A model generated the notes under the pieces. That model was not told where the DNA came from, did not search any database, and was given only the letters and a program-made list of their open reading frames with translations. 21,233 bases of DNA from Betaproteobacteria bacterium (lineage in GTDB: Bacteria; Pseudomonadota; Gammaproteobacteria; Burkholderiales; Burkholderiaceae_A). The position numbers were made by a program, and so were the translations under genes. Positions within the stretch are counted from its first letter, which is position 1. Each line of letters opens with the position of its first letter. Where the stretch lies: positions 1-21,233 of the forward strand of contig JAOINQ010000016.1 in assembly GCA_028139685.1 (NCBI GenBank). The letters run 5' to 3'. Shown one piece after another: positions 15,840 to 21,233 of the stretch.

Positions 15840-18209
15840 CTAACGAAAATTATCAAAATTCGATGGCATTGGTCCTAACTGATTAATCCTTCTATAATTC
15901 GGAATTCCACGCTTAAGTGCATTGAGTGGATCTGCACCAACCCTGGCAATACCGTTTAACTCTACTTGAAAAAACAAAGCATTTGTAGCCTCCGTTGAAC
16001 CAGTAACATATCTTTGAGCTACTAACCTTGACACCCAACAGCCCCCATTGTACTCCAAGCCAAAGAGCGCTTCCACTAGTCCAGGAGGCTGATTTCCGGA
16101 GGCTTCACTTCTACTCTGGAAAGAGTAGTTATACCTTCCAACTGCGTACCAATTATTAGATATTGGAGTTTGAAATGACAAGTCCGCCGAGTCAACTGAA
16201 TTCCGGGTGAATCGGTAATCAAACGAAAGCGCCCGTCCTGGCTTAGGTGAAAAACGAATGCTGACAATCTGATTCTGCCAAAGCCCAAGTTTTCTGGTGT
16301 ATTGACCTAGGGCTGAAATGGATAAGTCCCCTGAGGCTTTAATTCCAGTTTCGAAGAAAAGATCAGATTCATCATCTTCCCTCACCGGTTGTCCTGGAAG
16401 AACCACTCTCTGCCGATCAAAGTAATAGCGTTGAGCGACTGAGGCTCTTATGCGTTCAAATCCTTCACCGTCTAAAAATCTTGTTGTTAGGGCAGCGGTG
16501 AGAAAATTCTTGTCTGCCACTCTATCATCACCGAAAAAACTGGTTTCAGAGAGCAGTTGCGCTAAGCTTGAGGTTACACTACTTGTGTCGAAAACTGGAA
16601 AATTGTCTTGATTATGATACGGCGTAAAAGCATAAAACAACATGGGTTCTATCGTATTTGTGTAGGCATTTCCTCTGAATTCCGACTCTCTCTCAAGTGC
16701 GGAAGACAATTCTACACTAACCCCAGGCACTAGTCTCTCATAAGAGCTCTTGCTATCGTCCGTATTATTTGCATAAACACCTAAAAGCGATTGATTAATA
16801 TTAAACCTGTTGCTTGTCTCGGATAAATTGCCGTCTTTAGATTTTCTGTATAGTGTGTAGTGAAGATTAGCTGCTGGAACCAACCTTATTGGACCGAAAT
16901 TTAATGGGGTTGACAATTTTGCCTTCCCTATTAACCTTGTTCCATCAGTTAAAGAAGGGTGCGTAAAATGAGTTGCTTCCGCACTTAGAATGATGTCCGT
17001 CTCTTTAGAGCCAATTAAGAAATCTGTATTTTTATTTAAAGCAAATTTTGGACTCCACTCATATGGAGGTAAAATCGGAGCGCCAAGGTCTTGTAAAACC
17101 TGGTAACCTTGATATCCAGCCTGATAAGACCAGCCGTTAAAAATCCCATTCATTTGAATTGTCGTGGGTAATATTCTCTGCGAAGCTGCTAAAACTGAGG
17201 CGCCAAAATCTGCAAAATAGTCATTATCCGATACCCTATTTAAATTCAAAGAAATACTTCTTTCTGCTGATAAGTTGTACCTTGCGGTAGCTCTTCCGAA
17301 CCACCTATCTTCCCCAGCTATCTGGTCTGAAGGAAGAACCTGCAAACCAACCTCTGTATAGTATTCCTGGCCTAATAGGCGTAGATCAGCTCCTACTTGC
17401 ACTCCGCGACGGCCAACCAATCGAGGATAAAAGGTCAAGTCCCTGTTTGGAGCAATATTTAGATAATAAGGCACTGTGAGGTCCAGACCCAGTTTTGAGT
17501 TTACCGAGAATGTCGGAGCAAGAAGGCCCGACTTCCTTTTTCCCGATATTGAGAAAGATAAATTACCCAACGGTATGAGTTCCGAATTATTCCAATACAA
17601 AGATGTGGTTTCAGTTGTAGCTACTGAGCGTACATCATCGACAATAATTTTTGATGACCTCAATTCCCAGGCAGGCCTGTCAGCTGGACAAGTTGTAAAT
17701 GTAGCTCCGTGAAGGATTACCTCTTTGGGGCGAATAAAGTCGACCCTGTCTGCTTTTCCTCTCCCATTAATCCTTGTAAAATCATAGTTAACATCCTCAA
17801 AGAATCCTTGCATGGTCAGAGGATTTAATGAAAGACGAGGTCCGGTGTAAAGCTCCCCCTCTCTAAAAAAAGTGACATTGCCCTCAGCGTCTAACTCGCT
17901 TTGTACCAAATCATAAACGAGCCTGTTAGCACTAAGACTGATACCTAGTTTCCGAAACTGCGCACCAGTTTCGACAATTATCGTATCATCGATTTGCCCT
18001 CTAATTTTTTCACCTAACAAATAGCTCGGGCTCACAATATCGGGGTTGAGTTTTAGCGTTAACCCAGAGTCTATTCTTAAATTGTGATCAGAAAAAACAC
18101 TAGAGCCAGAAACATCAGAATAAACCTCTCCCAAAACTTTTTTTTGTATATTAAACACTCCCACTATAATAAGAAGTGTACATTTAAATAAAAACCGGTA
18201 GTTTATCAT
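15840..18209 (-). CDS. lptD: LPS-assembly outer-membrane protein LptD
   Basis: LptD, with the lipoprotein LptE, inserts LPS into the outer leaflet of the outer membrane. The 789 residues match the family (about 750-800). A signal peptide covers roughly 1-27. The LptA-like jellyroll N-domain (about 60-165) contains LDAEGNVTFFREGELYTGPRL in two adjoining blocks. A large C-terminal beta-barrel (about 200-730) follows, rich in alternating aromatic strands (FRGNAYTNTIEPMLFYAFTP region, SLNPL, SFDYRFTRN). Two mature-protein cysteines stand out: Cys174 (TTCPADRPAWELRS) and Cys724 (GGCWVSRLVAQR). They are placed to form the inter-domain disulfide; the enteric protein has four such cysteines. The start ATG has AGG directly against it, so initiation may be weak. 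surA follows, pairing a client with its chaperone. Confidence 0.96.
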   Translation of the reverse strand: MINYRFLFKCTLLIIVGVFNIQKKVLGEVYSDVSGSSVFSDHNLRIDSGLTLKLNPDIVSPSYLLGEKIRGQIDDTIIVETGAQFRKLGISLSANRLVYDLVQSELDAEGNVTFFREGELYTGPRLSLNPLTMQGFFEDVNYDFTRINGRGKADRVDFIRPKEVILHGATFTTCPADRPAWELRSSKIIVDDVRSVATTETTSLYWNNSELIPLGNLSFSISGKRKSGLLAPTFSVNSKLGLDLTVPYYLNIAPNRDLTFYPRLVGRRGVQVGADLRLLGQEYYTEVGLQVLPSDQIAGEDRWFGRATARYNLSAERSISLNLNRVSDNDYFADFGASVLAASQRILPTTIQMNGIFNGWSYQAGYQGYQVLQDLGAPILPPYEWSPKFALNKNTDFLIGSKETDIILSAEATHFTHPSLTDGTRLIGKAKLSTPLNFGPIRLVPAANLHYTLYRKSKDGNLSETSNRFNINQSLLGVYANNTDDSKSSYERLVPGVSVELSSALERESEFRGNAYTNTIEPMLFYAFTPYHNQDNFPVFDTSSVTSSLAQLLSETSFFGDDRVADKNFLTAALTTRFLDGEGFERIRASVAQRYYFDRQRVVLPGQPVREDDESDLFFETGIKASGDLSISALGQYTRKLGLWQNQIVSIRFSPKPGRALSFDYRFTRNSVDSADLSFQTPISNNWYAVGRYNYSFQSRSEASGNQPPGLVEALFGLEYNGGCWVSRLVAQRYVTGSTEATNALFFQVELNGIARVGADPLNALKRGIPNYRRINQLGPMPSNFDNFR

Positions 18210-18236
18210 CCTAGCCCATTAAATCTTTAGCTTTTC

Positions 18237-18242
18237 ATTATA
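18237..18242 (-). promoter_or_regulatory. Possible -10 box (TATAAT) for lptD
   Basis: A perfect TATAAT reads on the minus strand 27 bases before the lptD ATG, in the 35-base gap shared with the divergent amgK. The -35 would lie inside amgK, where only a poor match is seen. The position is plausible for an lptD-surA-ksgA promoter, but AT-rich DNA gives many false hits. Confidence 0.35.
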
Positions 18243-18244
18243 AC

Positions 18245-19285
18245 TTGAGCAAACCATTGACCGAAATTAAATACGACTCCCGCATAACTGAAGCGAAAAA
18301 GTGGATAGAATCTTCTTCGATATTAAAAGATTCCATACCCTATGAAATTACTCCTATCTCATCCGATGCGTCTTTCCGTCGATATTTTAGGATAACCACA
18401 TCCAGACTCGACCATACCTTAATTTTAATGGACTCCCCTCCAGAAAAGGAGCCTTTGCAAAAATTTCTGTCTCGAGCAAAAATATTCAATGAGCTCAAAA
18501 TCAAGATACCGAATATATACTCGAAGAATACCCTTTTGGGCTTCTTAATTATTGAAGATTTTGGAGATACGACCTTACTCAAGAAAATTTCCGAGAATAA
18601 TAATCCTACAAGTCTTTTGATCTCTGCACTCGACATATTACTTAAAATTGAGACCGAATATAAAAAAAAGAGAAATACCTTCAATCGAAAAGTTAAAACT
18701 TTTTCAAAGAAAATAATCCTAGAAGAACTTAATCTTTTCAGAAATTGGTATGTTGGTACCCATTTAGATCAAAAATCTAAATATTTTCCGCTTCATAACT
18801 TTCAAAATTTTACTGAGTTGTTAATCTCCTCGATGTTGAGAGAACCACAGACCCTTATCCATAGAGACTTCCATAGCAGAAATTTGATGTATCTTAATAA
18901 AACGAACAAAATCGGCGTTATTGATTTCCAAGATGCGCTAATTGGCCCTCTAACGTACGATCTAGTATCTCTTCTAAAGGATGCTTATACAGATTACAAC
19001 GAAGATATAGAGAACACTTGCTTAAAATACTTTTTTGAAAAAATTAAAGAACGTCAACTTATAAAAGGAAGTTTTGAATCCTTCAAAAATTCCTACGATT
19101 TCACCGCTATTCAGAGAAACTTAAAAATTATAGGTATATTTTGTCGATTGAAGTATCGAGACAATAAAGACAATTACTTGAGGTATTTAAATAAATTAAA
19201 TCAGAGAACTTTAGCAATCAGTAAAAACTACAGCGAGCTAAAGTTTATCACTAATTTTTTAGAGGAATTTCTGATAATCCGCTAA
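18245..19285 (+). CDS. amgK: N-acetylmuramate/N-acetylglucosamine anomeric kinase AmgK
   Basis: AmgK is a cytoplasmic sugar kinase of the aminoglycoside-phosphotransferase fold. It phosphorylates MurNAc (and GlcNAc) at C1 in the cell-wall recycling bypass known from Pseudomonas. The 346 residues show an N-lobe with SSDASFRRYFRI (39-50) and the Lys/Glu-type IIEDFGD (102-108). The C-lobe has Brenner motif IHRDFHSRN (205-213, catalytic Asp208) and the metal-binding IDFQDALIGPLTYDL (226-240, Asp227). The decisive context is the downstream murU, together with the divergent lptD, an arrangement known in Pseudomonas and Betaproteobacteria. The start is a TTG: a stop lies upstream at 18212-18214 and the next ATG is at codon 62, too late for the fold. 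No clear ribosome binding site is seen. Confidence 0.92.
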   Translation: MSKPLTEIKYDSRITEAKKWIESSSILKDSIPYEITPISSDASFRRYFRITTSRLDHTLILMDSPPEKEPLQKFLSRAKIFNELKIKIPNIYSKNTLLGFLIIEDFGDTTLLKKISENNNPTSLLISALDILLKIETEYKKKRNTFNRKVKTFSKKIILEELNLFRNWYVGTHLDQKSKYFPLHNFQNFTELLISSMLREPQTLIHRDFHSRNLMYLNKTNKIGVIDFQDALIGPLTYDLVSLLKDAYTDYNEDIENTCLKYFFEKIKERQLIKGSFESFKNSYDFTAIQRNLKIIGIFCRLKYRDNKDNYLRYLNKLNQRTLAISKNYSELKFITNFLEEFLIIR

Positions 19286-19295
19286 ACTAATATAA

Positions 19296-20018
19296 ATGAA
19301 TGCAATGATACTCGCAGCTGGAAGGGGTAAGAGACTAATGCCTCTAACTAAACATATTCCTAAACCACTTGTAAGGATTAATGGCAAACCAATACTGGCT
19401 CACCATCTTGAACGACTTCATCGCGCAGGGATAGTTAATGTCGTTATAAATGTCTCGTACTTAGGTCACCTCATCGTGAAGAAGTTTGGTTACAAATACA
19501 AGGATTTAAATATATTTTACTCTTTCGAGCCCTCACCACCGCTCGAGACTGCTGGAGGTATCGCTTTTGCAAAACCCTTGAACATTTTGAGTCAACCGTT
19601 TCTGGTAATCAATGCTGATATCTTGTGTGACTGGCCAATAAGTAGGGCTTTCAAAATTTCTTCCAGTAAAATTCTCGATGAAAAATTGGCTTATCTTATC
19701 TTGACCAAAACTTCATCACTCTCTGGAGATTTTCATCTTGTTGGAAATACAGTCTTCAATAACTTAAATGATCATATCGGCATAAATAATTACAAACTCA
19801 CTTTCGCCGGTATCGGAATATACCGGCCTGAATTTTTTCAGTATATTAAACGAGGAACTTCTGAGAAATTAAGAGACATTCTTATTCCTGCAGTTGAAGA
19901 AGGACTTGTTTTGGGCGAGCTTTATCATGGAATCTGGGAAGATATAGGGACAAATGAAAGACTAGATAATGCGAAAAAAAAACATGAGAAAAGAGGGGAA
20001 AAGCCACTTGACTGGTGA
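19296..20018 (+). CDS. murU: N-acetylmuramate alpha-1-phosphate uridylyltransferase MurU
   Basis: MurU is a nucleotidyltransferase that turns MurNAc-1-phosphate and UTP into UDP-MurNAc. This lets recovered cell-wall sugar re-enter peptidoglycan synthesis without the MurA/MurB steps. The 240 residues are a single Rossmann-like NTP-transferase domain. The nucleotide-binding loop is LAAGRGKRLMPLT (6-18) with Lys23 in IPKPL. ETAGGI (84-89) is the base/sugar site, and Asp108 in INADIL is a metal ligand. Small size without a left-handed helix domain separates it from GlmU, and its place after amgK separates it from RmlA/GalU relatives. ATGs at 19296 and 19305 are both possible; the first is used. 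An A9 run lies near its 3' end. The end overlaps pepP by 11 bases or more. Confidence 0.92.
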   Translation: MNAMILAAGRGKRLMPLTKHIPKPLVRINGKPILAHHLERLHRAGIVNVVINVSYLGHLIVKKFGYKYKDLNIFYSFEPSPPLETAGGIAFAKPLNILSQPFLVINADILCDWPISRAFKISSSKILDEKLAYLILTKTSSLSGDFHLVGNTVFNNLNDHIGINNYKLTFAGIGIYRPEFFQYIKRGTSEKLRDILIPAVEEGLVLGELYHGIWEDIGTNERLDNAKKKHEKRGEKPLDW

Positions 20019-21233
20019 AAATAAAAGATTGCCTGATATAAATTTAACAAATTATGAGAAATTTAAAAAAAGGCGAGTCATTTTACAAAAAAATCTACAG
20101 CGAATTACTGCGGGCAAACCGTTTACGGCACTTTTGTATTCTGGTGATGAGGTTAATAGAAATGGTGATGTATCATACCCGTTTAGATGCAACAGCAACT
20201 TTTACTATTTAACCGGATTTAAAGAACCAAACGCGTGGATGATAATTTTTTCAGATGGAAGGCGGCTTAATGAGGACATAATTATCTCAAGAAAAAAAGA
20301 TAAAACTAAAGAATTATGGAATGGAGTTATCATTGGGCAGCGCAAGGCAAAAACAGACTATCTGTTTGACAAAGCATATGCTACCGAAGCAGTCGACCAA
20401 ATAGTAACGTCAAAACTAGCAGAATCCCAATGTGTTTTTTTCCCTATAGCCGAACAAATTTTTTCACAAAGAGTCACTCGCTGGTTATCTCTATTAACAG
20501 GCAAGAAGCGTATGGGAATCGATAATCCAGTTAATTTAGGTGATTTAAACTGCGTTATTGAAAATCAGCGCGTTATAAAAGATGCCTACGAATTAAAAGT
20601 AATGAAAAAGGCGGCCTGTATTTCGGCGGCAGCCCACAGAGAAGCAATGAAGATCTCTCGTCCAGGGCTAAAAGAACTTGATGTCGAAACAGCATTATTA
20701 CAAGTATTTCGGAATAATGAAGCGTATGAAGTTGCGTATCCAAGCATCGTTGCAGGTGGCCCAAATGCTTGTGTCTTACATCACAGAGCAGGTAGTAGGA
20801 TATTAAAAAAAAATGAGTTGCTACTTATTGATGCAGGTTGTGAATTTAACGGTTATGCATCCGATATAACCAGAACATTCCCGGTCTCCGGTAAATTTAC
20901 AAAAGCTCAAAAGTTAATTTATGAAATTGTTTTACTAGCTCAAAGAGATGCTATCCAAAAGATCAAAGTGGGAGAAAAGTACAACGCCCCTCATGAGGAG
21001 GCAGTCAGATCAATAACCCAAAATTTGATTAATGCAGGCCTAATAAAAAATAGAAATGTCGATGAGGCTATTGAAAAACAAGATTACAGAGAGTTTTATA
21101 TGCACAGAACCGGTCATTGGCTAGGACTAGATGTTCACGATGTAGGTTCTTACAACACCACATTTAAAAAAAATATGGTTTTAACTGTTGAGCCAGGGAT
21201 TTATATTCGCCCTTCTAAAAATATTCCTCGCGA
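20008..21233 (+). CDS. pepP: Xaa-Pro aminopeptidase P (M24B), 3' end outside window
   Basis: PepP is a cytoplasmic di-manganese peptidase that removes an N-terminal residue preceding proline. The frame is open from here to the window edge (408 codons, no stop), so the C-terminus, including the last metal ligand, is missing. The N-terminal aminopeptidase-P domain has SYPFRCNSNFYYLTGFKEP, and a linker leads to the pita-bread catalytic domain. Metal ligands seen, numbered from the chosen start, are Asp275 (IDAGCEFNGY), Asp286 (SDITRTFPV), His370 (GHWLGLDVHDVG) and Glu395 (TVEPG). HHRAGSR and YPSIVAGG are also typical. I chose the TTG start because AGAGGGG ends nine bases upstream; the in-frame ATG at 19984 would add eight residues. 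Both overlap the end of murU, so the genes are probably co-translated. Confidence 0.94.
   Translation, partial: MTGENKRLPDINLTNYEKFKKRRVILQKNLQRITAGKPFTALLYSGDEVNRNGDVSYPFRCNSNFYYLTGFKEPNAWMIIFSDGRRLNEDIIISRKKDKTKELWNGVIIGQRKAKTDYLFDKAYATEAVDQIVTSKLAESQCVFFPIAEQIFSQRVTRWLSLLTGKKRMGIDNPVNLGDLNCVIENQRVIKDAYELKVMKKAACISAAAHREAMKISRPGLKELDVETALLQVFRNNEAYEVAYPSIVAGGPNACVLHHRAGSRILKKNELLLIDAGCEFNGYASDITRTFPVSGKFTKAQKLIYEIVLLAQRDAIQKIKVGEKYNAPHEEAVRSITQNLINAGLIKNRNVDEAIEKQDYREFYMHRTGHWLGLDVHDVGSYNTTFKKNMVLTVEPGIYIRPSKNIPR

Noticed and set aside
17476..17712. Plus-strand open frame within lptD
   Set aside because: It is antisense to the conserved LptD barrel start and has no ribosome binding site or family resemblance.
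1..21233. Mobile element, CRISPR array, phage, toxin-antitoxin or defence island
   Set aside because: I saw no transposase, integrase, spaced repeats, or clear composition break. Coding is nearly continuous core-genome content, with one gap of about 300 bases.

Overview
The window is AT-rich, densely packed chromosomal DNA from a Gram-negative bacterium. It carries LPS transport and heptose genes (lptD, gmhB), periplasmic chaperone and lipoprotein-acylation genes (surA, lnt), and a flagellar export ATPase. The gene order resembles Beta- and Gammaproteobacteria. The run miaB-ybeY-corC-lnt-glyQ-glyS-gmhB-plsC, followed by ksgA-surA-lptD diverging from amgK-murU-pepP, fits Betaproteobacteria best. 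That placement is inferred from remembered gene order and was not tested by phylogeny. Many tail-to-head overlaps, overlapping convergent 3' ends and the high AT content suggest a streamlined genome.

Layout. (1) 1-1917, plus strand: the end of a flagellar operon, with fliI and fliJ. (2) 1892-5255: an M20 amidohydrolase (minus), a YqiA-like esterase (plus) and a UMF1-type MFS transporter (minus), each alone. (3) 5300-13770, plus strand: one tightly coupled run of eight genes, covering tRNA modification (miaB), 16S rRNA maturation (ybeY, frameshifted), CorC, lipoprotein N-acylation (lnt), glycyl-tRNA synthetase (glyQ, glyS), heptose phosphatase (gmhB) and a PlsC-like acyltransferase. (4) 13763-18209, minus strand: lptD-surA-ksgA, transcribed towards block 3. 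(5) 18245 to the right edge, plus strand: amgK-murU, which return cell-wall sugars to UDP-MurNAc, then pepP, cut off by the window end.

Envelope building is the common theme. LptD and SurA are the LPS-insertion porin and an outer-membrane-protein chaperone, GmhB makes LPS core heptose, Lnt finishes lipoproteins, PlsC makes phosphatidate, and AmgK/MurU recycle peptidoglycan.

I found no mobile element, CRISPR array, defence island or clearly new system; this is core-genome content. The most notable signal is ybeY, split by a -1 frameshift exactly at a run of ten A's while everything downstream is intact. Others are the absence of phoH (ybeZ) and pdxA from their usual slots, three convergent gene pairs that overlap at their 3' ends, and a short stop-start-coupled ORF between fliI and fliJ.
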